Positions 17,669 through 26,086 of a stretch of DNA of 64,000 nucleotides are shown piece by piece. The position numbers were made by a program, and so were the translations under genes. The stretch lies in contig JAETSI010000004.1 of the NCBI GenBank assembly GCA_021769725.1, forward strand, positions 106,192 through 170,191, in the 5' to 3' direction. The notes under the pieces were generated by a model that was given only the letters and a program-made list of their open reading frames with translations, was not told the origin of the DNA and searched no databases. The first letter of the stretch is position 1; each line of letters opens with the position of its first letter. The stretch is from Oscillospiraceae bacterium (GTDB taxonomy: Bacteria > Bacillota > Clostridia > Oscillospirales > Ruminococcaceae).

Positions 17669-18130
17669 TTAATACCATGTGTACAGAATCATATCATAGG
17701 TATCCCCATCCTTGAAGAAATATGCCTCAGCAGGATTTCCTTTTCTTTCATAAATGACGTATTCATCACATCCGAAAGTTCCCTTATATGAATCATTGTA
17801 TTTGTGTTTCCCGTCATTAAAATGTTCACCATTTTTGCTGTAAGACCATATGTCTCCTTTACAATATTTTTCCATAAAACCAAGATGATCATTTCCGATA
17901 TTTTCAATGTGAAGCTCATATCTGGGACCGTCTTTGAAAACTACTTCCTTTTTGTATTTTGTTAATTCCATATCTTTTGTTATTTCGATATTGAATTTAT
18001 TGCTCATGTAACTGCGGCTCAAACCTGTTAAGAAAAAAAGGTGAAATTCCAGATAAACCAACACTCCGATTAAAATAACCGAAAAAATTATCATGATGAT
18101 TTTTATAAGTGTTTTTCGCTTTTTTATCAT
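17669..18130 (-). CDS. Small membrane-anchored protein, function unknown
   Basis: The 153-residue protein has a basic N-terminus, one membrane helix (about residues 10-34) and an extracytoplasmic domain rich in Tyr, Lys and Asp. No family was recognised. Its ATG overlaps the remB stop codon (ATGATATG, with GGAGGG just upstream), so translation is probably coupled to remB. It is not part of the usual recF-gyrB gene set. Confidence 0.65.
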   Translation of the reverse strand: MIKKRKTLIKIIMIIFSVILIGVLVYLEFHLFFLTGLSRSYMSNKFNIEITKDMELTKYKKEVVFKDGPRYELHIENIGNDHLGFMEKYCKGDIWSYSKNGEHFNDGKHKYNDSYKGTFGCDEYVIYERKGNPAEAYFFKDGDTYDMILYTWY

Positions 18131-18390
18131 ATCATCCCTCCGCCATTTTCCATCCTCTTTCTGAGAGTTGAAGCCAAAAGAGGCGATATATAGACCTTTT
18201 CAATGCCATTTCTCACAGTGATAACAAAACTTTTTGGCATTTCATAATTGATGTACACGCACTTTTTTTCTTTTACCGCCCGGTCAAGAAGCAGCTTTGT
18301 ACATTTTTCTACTGTGGTGTTTTCAAGATCGAATATCCCGATAACATCTCTTATATCAACGGAAAGATTATTCCCAATGTGAAGATACAT
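18127..18390 (-). CDS. remB: RemB/YaaB-family regulator (DUF370)
   Basis: The 87-residue protein begins [20 protein letters not shown] and contains SFVITVRNGIEKVYISPL, the pattern of the DUF370 Rem family. RemA and RemB are DNA-binding regulators of biofilm matrix and osmoprotection genes in Bacillus. Identity is supported by position: the Bacillus homologue (yaaB) also lies between recF and gyrB. It overlaps the recF 3' end by 23 bp and has GGAGGAAGG upstream. Confidence 0.85.
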   Translation of the reverse strand: MYLHIGNNLSVDIRDVIGIFDLENTTVEKCTKLLLDRAVKEKKCVYINYEMPKSFVITVRNGIEKVYISPLLASTLRKRMENGGGMI

Positions 18391-19504
18391 CTGTTATCCT
18401 TCCTCCGCTTATCCGCAGTATTTTTCCCTTTATTTCGGGGAGAAGCGCACTTTCATTAGGCGTCGTCAGAAATACCTGCATATCTTTTATGATATCAAAT
18501 ACAAATCTCTGACGGCTTTCATCAAGCTCCCCCATAACATCGTCAAGAAAAACAACAGGAGAATCCTTCGATTTTGTCTTGTAGATCTCTGCCTGAGCAA
18601 GCTTCATGACAAGAGCGGCGCTTTTTATCTGTCCCTGAGAACCGAAATCCCTGGCGCTGAGTCCGTTTATCTTTATCAGTATCTCATCCCGATTTACTCC
18701 GGTATGGGTAGTTCCTGTCCGGATGTCGTATTCCGACGATTCCTGTAGTTTTCTATAATACTGCTCATATGCTTCATCGCCGCAGGGACTTTCAAAGTCT
18801 TGGGGATGAAAAACAGATGATCTGTATTCAAGCTCCATTTCCTCGCTGCCACCGGAGATAGTCCGGTAAAGACGACCGCATATATCGTTTATCCTGGCGA
18901 TATATTCGTTCCTCATGTAGGATATCAGCGTTCCCTCATGCGCCGCCTGTCTGTCCCATACCTCCAGAACATCTGCGCCGGCGTTCCCCTGCATTATTTC
19001 TTTCAGGAGAGCATTGCGCTGATTCATAACTGCGCTGTGCTTGTTTATATGAACAACAAAAACAGGATTCAGCTGTGACGCCGCCATATCAATGAAGTTC
19101 CGCCGCCTTTCCGGAGCGCCCTTGATGATCTCGGCATCATCCGGGATAAAGGCAATGCACTTGAAAACGTCAAACAGCGCCCTTGTTCCCTTTTGCTTCA
19201 CTCCGTTAAGAGTGATCTGCTTGGGTGCGGAAGCATTCCTTGTCATTTCAATGCTGATCTTCTGTTCTCTTGCACCGTCATGTATTTTTATCTTTGAAGA
19301 CATCCTGTTTCCGCCGATAGTTATATAATCCTTTTCCTTTGAGCCACGAAAGCTCCGGCAGCCTGAAAGTATCCACATAGCCTCCAGAAGATTAGTCTTT
19401 CCCTGGGCGTTCGGACCGACAATGATGTTATATTTGAGGTCTGGGGCAAAAGAGATCCCGGACAGATTTTTAAATCCGTCTATATCCGCATAAGTGACTA
19501 TCAC
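18368..19504 (-). CDS. recF: DNA replication and repair protein RecF
   Basis: The 378-residue SMC-like ATPase shows Walker A GPNAQGKT, the signature region [18 protein letters not shown] and Walker [13 protein letters not shown]. RecF loads RecA at ssDNA gaps with RecO and RecR. It starts with GTG at 19504, overlapping the stop of the S4-domain gene (GTGA); GGAGGT lies 9 bases upstream. The order dnaN-yaaA-recF is the classical Firmicute one. Confidence 0.97.
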   Translation of the reverse strand: MIVTYADIDGFKNLSGISFAPDLKYNIIVGPNAQGKTNLLEAMWILSGCRSFRGSKEKDYITIGGNRMSSKIKIHDGAREQKISIEMTRNASAPKQITLNGVKQKGTRALFDVFKCIAFIPDDAEIIKGAPERRRNFIDMAASQLNPVFVVHINKHSAVMNQRNALLKEIMQGNAGADVLEVWDRQAAHEGTLISYMRNEYIARINDICGRLYRTISGGSEEMELEYRSSVFHPQDFESPCGDEAYEQYYRKLQESSEYDIRTGTTHTGVNRDEILIKINGLSARDFGSQGQIKSAALVMKLAQAEIYKTKSKDSPVVFLDDVMGELDESRQRFVFDIIKDMQVFLTTPNESALLPEIKGKILRISGGRITDVSSHWE

Positions 19505-19707
19505 TCGACGGTTACCTCCTGACCGTCAAGTGAGACCGTATCTCCGGAACGTATCTTCTTTCCCCTCATGGTGCATACTTCGCCGTTTACGAATACCTGA
19601 CCGTCCTGTATAAGAGCCTTTGCTTCTCCTCCCGATCCCACAAGGGATGCAAATTTAAGGAGAGCGTCAAGCTTTATGAACTCTGTGGTTATTTTTACTT
19701 TTTCCAT
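19501..19707 (-). CDS. yaaA: S4-domain RNA-binding protein YaaA
   Basis: The 68-residue protein is a stand-alone S4 domain ([44 protein letters not shown]). The short S4 protein between dnaN and recF is YaaA (RlbA) in Bacillus, linked to ribosome biogenesis. It overlaps recF by 4 bp. The function is inferred from family and position. Confidence 0.92.
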   Translation of the reverse strand: MEKVKITTEFIKLDALLKFASLVGSGGEAKALIQDGQVFVNGEVCTMRGKKIRSGDTVSLDGQEVTVE

Positions 19708-19747
19708 TTTTCCTTACCTCTTCAACTATGCTTTTTGAAACCGGTTA

Positions 19748-20851
19748 TCAGTTCTTTAACTGTATCGGCATTACAAGGTAGATATAGCTTTCGCCCTCAA
19801 GTGGGAGGATCTCTATTACTTTCATTGCTCCGTTAAAGCGTATCTTCAGTTTATCTCCCTCAGCGGCCCTCAGAGCTTCAAGCATCAGCTTGTTGTTGAA
19901 TCCGATAGTTACTGTTTCCCCGGAAATATCAGCAGATATGGAATCGTTTATTTTTCCTATTCCGGTACGGCAGCTTATCTTTACCTTTCCTTCGCCTATT
20001 TCACAGCGGATAGGGGATTTATTTTTTTCGTCAAGCAGCAGTGAGCATCTTTCCAGACAAGTTGAGAAAGCTCTCTTGCTGATAATCATTTCTGTCTTGT
20101 ATCCTCCCGGAATGCTCAGCTTATAATTATGGAACGCACCTTCAAGAAGTCGTGAAATTACAATGACATTATCTATCTGGAAAATTATATGACGGTCGTT
20201 GGTGCATATTATACATTCATTGCTGCTATCGTCCTTTATGAGCGTAGAAACTTCGATAAGAGCCTTTTTCGGTACTACAAAGTGGTATTTCTCCTGACAT
20301 TCCAGTTTTTCACATCTAATGGCAAGACGAAATCCGTCAATAGCTACCATGTTAAAATTACCGTCCTCAATATCAAAAAGTTCTCCTGTCATGACAGGCT
20401 TGCTTTCGTTTGTAGAAGTGGCATAACTGGTCTGATTTATCATAGAGCGGAGAACCGACTGTTTTATAGTAAAGCTTCTGTTTGAATCTACAATAGGAAG
20501 TTCCGGATATTCCTCTGCGGACATTGCGGAGATACTGCATTCCGTAGCGTCGCATGAAATGTTGATAACAAGATTTTCGTCTATATCGAAATTTATAACG
20601 TCACCGGACATTTTTCTTGTGAATTCACTGAAAAGTCTGGTGCTTACCACAAATTCTCCTTCGCCTTCGGTTCTGGCATTAATAGAAGTGCGGATACCCA
20701 TTTCAAGATTGTAGGCTGTAAGCTCCAGTTTTCCGGATTCTATTCTTACTTTTATTCCTTCGAGTGCAGGAATTGTTGATTTCTGCGAAACTGCTCTCGA
20801 AACGTTTCCGATAGCTTCGCTGAGTTCTGATTTATTGCAGGTGAATTTCAT
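19748..20851 (-). CDS. dnaN: DNA polymerase III beta subunit (sliding clamp)
   Basis: The 367-residue product is full length for a beta clamp, with three repeated clamp domains, the start MKFTCNKSELSEAIGNVSRAV and the conserved C-terminus YLVMPIQLKN. It forms a dimeric ring that tethers polymerase and partner proteins to DNA. GGAGG precedes the ATG. An 800-bp gap separates it from dnaA, much longer than usual, and a repeat element occupies a quarter of that gap. Confidence 0.98.
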   Translation of the reverse strand: MKFTCNKSELSEAIGNVSRAVSQKSTIPALEGIKVRIESGKLELTAYNLEMGIRTSINARTEGEGEFVVSTRLFSEFTRKMSGDVINFDIDENLVINISCDATECSISAMSAEEYPELPIVDSNRSFTIKQSVLRSMINQTSYATSTNESKPVMTGELFDIEDGNFNMVAIDGFRLAIRCEKLECQEKYHFVVPKKALIEVSTLIKDDSSNECIICTNDRHIIFQIDNVIVISRLLEGAFHNYKLSIPGGYKTEMIISKRAFSTCLERCSLLLDEKNKSPIRCEIGEGKVKISCRTGIGKINDSISADISGETVTIGFNNKLMLEALRAAEGDKLKIRFNGAMKVIEILPLEGESYIYLVMPIQLKN

Positions 20852-20903
20852 ATGAGACCTCCGTTTTTTTGACTGTCTCTGAGCAGAGGACAGTTCTGAC
20901 GTG

Positions 20904-20932
20904 ATTTTATCCTTTCCGTATATTTGTGATAA
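20904..20932 (-). promoter_or_regulatory. Possible dnaN promoter
   Basis: On the minus strand TTATCA and TAAAAT are 17 bp apart, about 50 bp upstream of dnaN. The -35 box is weak. Confidence 0.35.
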
Positions 20933-21396
20933 GCTAAGATAAGAAAGGATAATTATATACTAAGATAAGATAAATATATTTGTTGTTGTTGTTGTGTCGG
21001 TGGAAAAGTTTGAACAGCATTTTTTTCCCTGTATCAAGCCATAAAACCGTCCACATACGGCTGTTGTGAAATTTTGGACAAATGTGGAAGATCCTTTCGG
21101 AAGATATTTTTCTGTTGAATCAGTTGAAGCTTGTGGAGTTGAAGTGGACGAATTGTTGACAAATCTGTTCAATTGACTTTTTCTGACTTTCAACTTTCAA
21201 AAGTTTGTTGATTGTGGAAAATTTGAAAATGTTGAATCAACAAATGTGTTGAGAGAGGTTGTCCCGATTTTACGGCAATATATGGAAAGATTTTTATAAA
21301 TTGATATTCCACCGTGTTTTCAACATGGTGTGGAAAACATGGTGGAAATACTGATGTTTTTCACTTTTTAACTTAACAATAACTGACATTTCCACA
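20933..21396. other. Candidate oriC region between dnaA and dnaN
   Basis: A run of GATAAG-type repeats (20928-20972) in AT-rich DNA and a (TTG)n stretch (20980-20996) are followed by many TGTGG-containing words. Two fit the relaxed DnaA box (TTWTNCACA): TGTGGAAAA at 21213-21221 and at 21329-21337. One-mismatch versions occur at 21083-21091 and 21388-21396. This matches the unwinding-plus-boxes layout of Firmicute origins downstream of dnaA, but no perfect TTATCCACA box is present. Confidence 0.55.
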
Positions 21397-21397
21397 T

Positions 21398-21596
21398 ATG
21401 TGGTGACGCCGTCCCCACACCCCTGCCAAAGGGGTGACTCCCCACAGTGTGGGGAGATGTCACGAAGTGACAGAGGGGACCGCTCCCGTTAGGAGTACAT
21501 CCCCTTTGGAAACCCATTATTAATTCATTTCAATCTCCCGTAAAGGGAGATTGAAATGAATTAGAGTGAATATCCATAGAGAAAAATTCCTTTTGA
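21398..21596. repeat. Hairpin repeat, copy F (full length)
   Basis: The blocks in order are the palindrome GTGACGCCGTCCCCAC, CCCTGCCAAAGGGG, a nested 44-bp double hairpin (21437-21480, one base different from copy D), CCCCTTTGGAAACCCATTAT, a perfect 19-bp stem (21521-21539 with 21545-21563) and AGAGTGAATATCCATAGAG. Relative to the copy at 14920 the outer parts are inverted, but the nested hairpin is in the same orientation. It lies just downstream of dnaA. Confidence 0.8.
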
Positions 21597-21647
21597 CAAG
21601 GGTTTAGAAACAGAATCATTGCTATTGTGAAATTTCAGGATGTCTGA

Positions 21648-23018
21648 TTATACTTTGCTTTTGTCCCGGATGTTTTTGATTATATCTTCTACAAGGGTAC
21701 GCAGTGTAGAGTCTTTTGCCATTGCATCTGTAACGCTTGTAACTGAATAAACAATAGTTGAATGATCTCTGCCGCCGAATTCAGTACCTATGGATGCAAG
21801 CGGCATCTGAGTTACTTCTCTTACTACATAAATGGCTACTTTACGTGCAATAGAGATCTGAGCCGAACGTTTATTGGAACGTATATCCTCCGGAGAAACA
21901 CCGTAGACCGTAGATACTTCGGAAATTATTTTTTCCACAGTGATCGGGATAGGCTGTTCGTCGGTAAGAACGTCACGGATAACGCTCTGAGCCATAGAAA
22001 TGGTGATCGGACTGCCGGCAAAATGATTGAGGGCTTTAAGACGAGTGACAGCTCCTTCAAGCTGACGAATGTTTGATTTCAGGCGGTTTGCCATGAATTC
22101 GGCAACTTCTCCGGGCATTTTTAGTTCGAGGAGTTCTGATTTTCTGTTGATTATGGCAAGCCTGGTTTCGTAGTCTGGGGCAGATATATCGGCAATAAGA
22201 CCGCCCTCAAATCTTGTGCGGAGACGTTCTTCCAGTGTGACGAGTTCTTTTGGCGGCTTATCTGAGGTAATAACTATCTGCTTGCCTTCCTGATGCAGTT
22301 TGTAGAAAGTATGAAAGAATTCTTCCTGCATACGTTCCTTTTCCGCAAAGAACTGAACATCGTCTATCAGCAGTATATCGACGTTTCTGTATTTGTCGTG
22401 GAAATCTGACATCATGCTTTTGTTGATAGCATTGATAAGATCTCCGCCGAAAGCCTCGCTGGTAACGTAAACAATATTGAAATTGGGATGATTTTTTCTT
22501 ACTTCGTTGGCAATAGCCGTGATGAGATGAGTCTTGCCCATTCCGGACGGACCATATATAAACAGTGGATTATAGTCCGGAACAGCTTTTTCTCCGCAGT
22601 TTTTTGCAACGGATTTGCTGCACGCCAGAGCAAATTCGTTTGAACGTCCCTCAATAAATGTATCAAATGTATAGTCATAATTGGCAAATTTATAAGATTT
22701 TTCAAGTTCTGCGTGTTTTCGGTCAAGTTCGGCGTCTGTAGGGACAACTATCTTTTCCGGTTCGTCGGAATCAACGTTTATTATAATATTTGTATTAAAA
22801 CCAAGTACGTTGTAAAAAGCTTCTTTAAGGATATCGCCGTACTTTGTCATAACAATGTTTCTCTGAAAGTCTGTCTGTATGCTGAAAACAGCGTCTGTGC
22901 CGTTGAAATTTTCGGGTTTCATCTGGTCTATCCAGGTAGTGATGCCGATTTCCGGTATTTTTTCGTTTTCGAGACAATATTTTTTTACATTCTCGAAAAC
23001 TTCCTCAAATGAATTCAT
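21648..23018 (-). CDS. dnaA: Chromosomal replication initiator DnaA
   Basis: The 456-residue product shows domain I (FEEVFENVKKYC, ITTWIDQMKP), a short linker, the AAA+ domain (Walker A GPSGMGKTH, Walker B ILLIDDVQFF) and the domain IV DNA-binding signature FGGRDHSTIVYSV. It binds DnaA boxes and opens oriC. The ATG at 23018 has CGGAGG 7 bases upstream; the frame extends 40 codons further into a hairpin element and is not coding there. The leader from the promoter at 23185 is about 160 nt. Confidence 0.98.
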   Translation of the reverse strand: MNSFEEVFENVKKYCLENEKIPEIGITTWIDQMKPENFNGTDAVFSIQTDFQRNIVMTKYGDILKEAFYNVLGFNTNIIINVDSDEPEKIVVPTDAELDRKHAELEKSYKFANYDYTFDTFIEGRSNEFALACSKSVAKNCGEKAVPDYNPLFIYGPSGMGKTHLITAIANEVRKNHPNFNIVYVTSEAFGGDLINAINKSMMSDFHDKYRNVDILLIDDVQFFAEKERMQEEFFHTFYKLHQEGKQIVITSDKPPKELVTLEERLRTRFEGGLIADISAPDYETRLAIINRKSELLELKMPGEVAEFMANRLKSNIRQLEGAVTRLKALNHFAGSPITISMAQSVIRDVLTDEQPIPITVEKIISEVSTVYGVSPEDIRSNKRSAQISIARKVAIYVVREVTQMPLASIGTEFGGRDHSTIVYSVTSVTDAMAKDSTLRTLVEDIIKNIRDKSKV

Positions 23019-23057
23019 GTTGAACCTCCGTGATTTGTATTGCTCTGTTTTATGTAA

Positions 23058-23143
23058 GGGTCTGTTTAGTGTCTCGCTGCGCACGCCTTTTCGGCAAAAT
23101 TTTTCTCTAAAATACGCACACATTGAGATATTAAACAAACTCT
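23058..23143. repeat. Hairpin element G in the dnaA leader
   Basis: Terminal inverted repeats of 18 bp (23058-23075 and 23125-23142) agree at 14 positions, and all four differences are transitions that permit G-U pairs. The interior includes GCCTTTTCGGC. The element lies wholly between the dnaA promoter and start codon. Confidence 0.55.
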
Positions 23144-23184
23144 GAGAGGAAAAAACGATACTCCCCTATAATAATTATAATAAT

Positions 23185-23213
23185 ATTATAACATATCAAT
23201 GTTGAAAATGCAA
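23185..23213 (-). promoter_or_regulatory. dnaA promoter
   Basis: On the minus strand TTGCAT and TATAAT are separated by 17 bp. A relaxed DnaA box (TGTGAAAAA, 23307-23315) lies about 100 bp upstream and could support autoregulation. Confidence 0.6.
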
Positions 23214-23728
23214 GCAGTTTTCAGTATTAAACTATTAGAAAAAATGCCGTAATTCCACATCTAAATTGACATATTGTTGAAAACTTTGTGGATTCAACAT
23301 TTTGTTTGTGAAAAACATTGCTTAAAGGCTCTGCAAAACAAAAAAATAAATGTTGAAAGGTGATCGGACATTAGTTTTTAACATAGTTTTCAAAAGTTTC
23401 AACATAGAGCATGTCAACTTTTCATCAATGTTGCAATACTGTTGGTTTGCACGTTCATTTGGCAGGATCTGAGAACTTGTGTTCATAGTCTATTGCAAGT
23501 GTCTTTTCAGCGAATTTTACCGATTGCCGCGTTGAAAAAGCTCGCCATACGACAGTATGCTTTCGCCTTTTCGTCTTGCTCTCGTCAAAATTACGCTCGA
23601 AAATCCGCACATAATTTCTATGCGGACAGGTTCTTAGAAAATAAATGATAAAATTATAAAAAAGTAGCAGTTTTTTTATTATTATATTGGTAAAAAAAAC
23701 TAAAATACAAATTTTTTTAAAAAATCGC
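23214..23728. other. dnaA-rpmH divergent intergenic region
   Basis: No gene is seen. The region is rich in TTGAAAA/GTTGAA words, has a relaxed DnaA box (23307-23315), a repeat element (23469-23637) and a strongly AT-rich stretch (23640-23725). In many Firmicutes this side of dnaA also belongs to a bipartite origin. Confidence 0.5.
23469..23637. repeat. MITE-like element H upstream of rpmH
   Basis: Its 20-bp terminal inverted repeats (23469-23488 and 23618-23637) match at 15 positions. It contains CCATACGACAGTATGCTTTC (23545-23564), which is found inverted and exact in the element at 24089-24241. Confidence 0.65.
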
Positions 23729-23757
23729 TTGACATATCAGGCAAATTAATATATAAT
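23729..23757 (+). promoter_or_regulatory. rpmH promoter
   Basis: A consensus sigma-A promoter: TTGACA, 17 bp, TATAAT. The leader of about 110 nt contains the hairpin CGGACA-GAGG-TGTCCG (23772-23787). Confidence 0.9.
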
Positions 23758-23873
23758 GTTTTAGTGTAATGCGGACAGAGGTGTCCGGCATAGTATTAAT
23801 AAACTGGGATGCATCATTGAAATAATAAATAATGCATTCTTAATATACAAAGCGCAGAGAGGAGGACCTGAAT

Positions 23874-24008
23874 ATGAAAAGAACATATCAGCCTAAAAAG
23901 CTTCACAGAAAGAAGGAGCACGGCTTCATGAAGAGAATGGCTACAAAGAACGGCAGAAAGGTTTTAGCTCGTAGAAGATCTAAGGGCAGAGCAAGATTAA
24001 CTCACTGA
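23874..24008 (+). CDS. rpmH: 50S ribosomal protein L34
   Basis: The 44-residue, highly basic product ([20 protein letters not shown] to LTH) matches bL34 from end to end, including QPK, HGFMKRM and [10 protein letters not shown]. It is a 50S subunit protein. AGGAGG lies upstream. rpmH classically neighbours oriC and precedes rnpA; here a terminator and a repeat element separate the two. Confidence 0.97.
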   Translation: MKRTYQPKKLHRKKEHGFMKRMATKNGRKVLARRRSKGRARLTH

Positions 24009-24015
24009 CGACGCT

Positions 24016-24047
24016 GACCACAAAATCTTAATTTTGTGGTCTTTTTT
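24016..24047 (+). terminator. Terminator after rpmH
   Basis: A perfect 11-bp stem GACCACAAAAT/ATTTTGTGGTC with a 4-nt loop is followed by six T. Confidence 0.88.
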
Positions 24048-24088
24048 GTTAGTTTGCAGGTAAGGATGCTCTTTATGGTGTTGTTATA

Positions 24089-24241
24089 CTCCCCTCTATT
24101 GCAAAACGCAATAAAGATGGCAGGCAGAAATTGCGTATGTCAAGGCGGAGGAGGAAAGCATACTGTCGTATGGTTACGACGACAACGCAGGCAGACGGAA
24201 TTTATGACTGTCAGATTATTGTGAGTTGCAATAGAGGAGAG
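24089..24241. repeat. MITE-like element I between rpmH and rnpA
   Basis: Its 26-bp imperfect terminal inverted repeats (24089-24114, 24216-24241) share CTCTATTGCA at their cores. It carries GAAAGCATACTGTCGTATGG (24154-24173), the exact inverse of a 20-mer in element H. Its right end, GAGGAG, is the apparent ribosome-binding site of rnpA. Confidence 0.7.
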
Positions 24242-24244
24242 TAT

Positions 24245-24613
24245 ATGCTTTATACGCAGATTTTAAATAATAACAAGGATTTTCTTGCTATTTACAAAAA
24301 GGGAAGATATTTTGCTTCAAAATATTCAGTCATATATGTAAGACTGAACGGCAGACCATTCAACAGGCTCGGTATTACAGCCGGCAAGAAAGTCGGCAAC
24401 GCCGTACACAGAAACAGAGCCAAAAGACTTATCCGTCTTGCATACAGAGAGACGGAAATAAAACTTCCGGTAGGGATAGACCTTGTGATCGTGGCACGCA
24501 GCCATATATGCAGTGTGAAATCTCAGGAATTCTGTGATTATATGAAAAATACCGGTGTAAGGGAAATAAACGGTATCTTCCGCAGGCTTGCTTCCGGAAA
24601 AAGCAGGGTATGA
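24245..24613 (+). CDS. rnpA: Ribonuclease P protein component
   Basis: The 122-residue basic protein contains the RNase P protein signature (GKKVGNAVHRNRAKRLIRLAYR), which binds the catalytic RNA and pre-tRNA leader. The chosen ATG (24245) gives the usual N-terminus; the frame is open further upstream only through the repeat element. GAGGAG 5-6 bases before the ATG comes from the end of that element. It overlaps yidD by 4 bp. Confidence 0.95.
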   Translation: MLYTQILNNNKDFLAIYKKGRYFASKYSVIYVRLNGRPFNRLGITAGKKVGNAVHRNRAKRLIRLAYRETEIKLPVGIDLVIVARSHICSVKSQEFCDYMKNTGVREINGIFRRLASGKSRV

Positions 24614-24942
24614 AATACATAGCTCTTCTTTTGATAAAATTTTACAGAAAATGTATTTCTCCTTTTTTTCCTGCAAAATGCAAGTATTATCCGACGTGCA
24701 GCAGTTACGCCATGACAGCATTCCGCAAATTCGGATTTTTCAGGGGACTGCTGCTTTCGGTCTGGAGAATAATGAGATGCAATCCATGGTCTCCGGGAGG
24801 AATAGACCATGTTCCGGAAAAATTTACTCTGAGAACAAGAAAAATGCAGTTTGACGGGATCTTTGACAATTCCGACACCGAAAACTGCGTGGACGAGGAT
24901 TCCTTTACCGGCAGTGAAACACAGGACAACAATAACGATTAA
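24610..24942 (+). CDS. yidD: Membrane protein insertion efficiency factor YidD
   Basis: The 110-residue product has the family hallmarks FYRKCISPFFPAKCKYYPTC, SSYA and RCNPWSPGGIDHVP. YidD is a small amphipathic protein that assists YidC at the inner face of the membrane. The C-terminal tail of about 30 residues is acidic and longer than usual. The ATG overlaps the rnpA stop (ATGA). Confidence 0.95.
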   Translation: MKYIALLLIKFYRKCISPFFPAKCKYYPTCSSYAMTAFRKFGFFRGLLLSVWRIMRCNPWSPGGIDHVPEKFTLRTRKMQFDGIFDNSDTENCVDEDSFTGSETQDNNND

Positions 24943-24954
24943 GAGGGATGAAAT

Positions 24955-26067
24955 TTGAACGTACTTTATGATATCATAGGTGTTCCTTTCGGATACCTTA
25001 TGCGGTGGATATATATGCTCTGCAATAATTACGCCGTGGCAATTGTTCTTTTTACGGTGGTTACAAAGATTCTGCTTTTCCCCGTAAACTATAAAACACA
25101 GAAAAATGCTGCGAGAATGCAGCTTCTTAACCCGAAAATGAAAAAGCTGAGAAAAAGCTATGCGAATAATCCTCAGCGTTTGCAGGAAGAACAGCAGAAA
25201 CTTTATGTTCAGGAAGGCATCAACCCTATGGGAAGCTGTCTGCCTGCATTTATCCAGATGTTTCTTCTCTTCGGCGTGCTGGACGTTATCTACAAGCCTA
25301 TCACTCACATACTTGGATTTGCTAAGGATATAAGAATCGATGCCTGTGCTATCGCAGGAACAAAAATTAAGGATCTGAGATGCGAACTTAACATTATGAC
25401 GCATCTTTCAAAGCATCCCGGAGATTATATCAGCCTTGGGGATTTCAGCAGAAAGGTTTCGGAATTTACCGATAAATATACCATATTTGGAGCAAATCTT
25501 GGTAAAACACCCTCTCTGCATCCCGACGTATGGAACAGAGAAGCATGGATTCTTGTATGTATTCCGTTCCTTGCAGGTCTGGCACAGCTCCTCTCATCAT
25601 TTTACAGCCAGATACATCAGAAAAAAGTAAATCCCGATATGCAGGGCGGAGGATGCATGACGTTTATGATGTATTTCTTCCCGCTTCTGTCCATATGGTT
25701 TGCGTTCAACGTTCCTGCCGGAATCGGTTTTTACTGGATCTGGTCGGCTCTTTTCTCATTTGTCATAACCTTTGCTCTCAACCATTACTTCACACCGGAA
25801 AGAACAGAGGCTATCAATGCAAAAGAAAAGGAAAAGGCACGTATCTACGCTGAAAAGCATCCCGAGAAAAAGACTTTTATGCAGAGGATGATGGAACAGC
25901 AGGAACTTCTGAATCAGCAGCAGAACGGCAGTCAGAGAAAGAATGACGGAGACAGGGTTTCACGGTCTGAAATGAACAAGTACAACAGGGACAAGATAAA
26001 AGAAGCACGTAAGCGCATGGCAGAAAAATACGGCGATCTTTATGATGAAAATGATAATCAGGATTAA
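24955..26067 (+). CDS. yidC: Membrane protein insertase YidC/Oxa1/SpoIIIJ family
   Basis: The 370-residue protein starts with TTG (24955; GAGGG upstream) and has the Oxa1 core: a first helix followed by the basic hairpin loop (YKTQKNAARMQLLNPKMKKL, QEEQQKLY), GINPMGSCLPAFIQMFLLFGV and later helices including the LSIWFAFNVPAGIGFYWIWS segment. A region of about 60 residues between helices 2 and 3 is an insertion relative to Bacillus SpoIIIJ. The C-terminus is long and charged, as in ribosome-binding YidC forms. It inserts membrane proteins with or without Sec. Confidence 0.95.
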   Translation: MNVLYDIIGVPFGYLMRWIYMLCNNYAVAIVLFTVVTKILLFPVNYKTQKNAARMQLLNPKMKKLRKSYANNPQRLQEEQQKLYVQEGINPMGSCLPAFIQMFLLFGVLDVIYKPITHILGFAKDIRIDACAIAGTKIKDLRCELNIMTHLSKHPGDYISLGDFSRKVSEFTDKYTIFGANLGKTPSLHPDVWNREAWILVCIPFLAGLAQLLSSFYSQIHQKKVNPDMQGGGCMTFMMYFFPLLSIWFAFNVPAGIGFYWIWSALFSFVITFALNHYFTPERTEAINAKEKEKARIYAEKHPEKKTFMQRMMEQQELLNQQQNGSQRKNDGDRVSRSEMNKYNRDKIKEARKRMAEKYGDLYDENDNQD

Positions 26068-26086
26068 TTTTTAAGGAGTTGTTAAT

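Noticed and set aside
20980..20996. TTG repeat considered as a phase-variable tract
   Set aside because: It is intergenic, short and not near a promoter spacer, so there is no sign of phase variation.
23019..23138. A 40-codon N-terminal extension of DnaA
   Set aside because: The extension is encoded by a hairpin repeat; the ATG at 23018 has an ideal ribosome site and gives the standard N-terminus.
24131..24244. An Arg-rich N-terminal extension of RnpA
   Set aside because: It is the repeat element read in frame; family members start at the position of the ATG at 24245.
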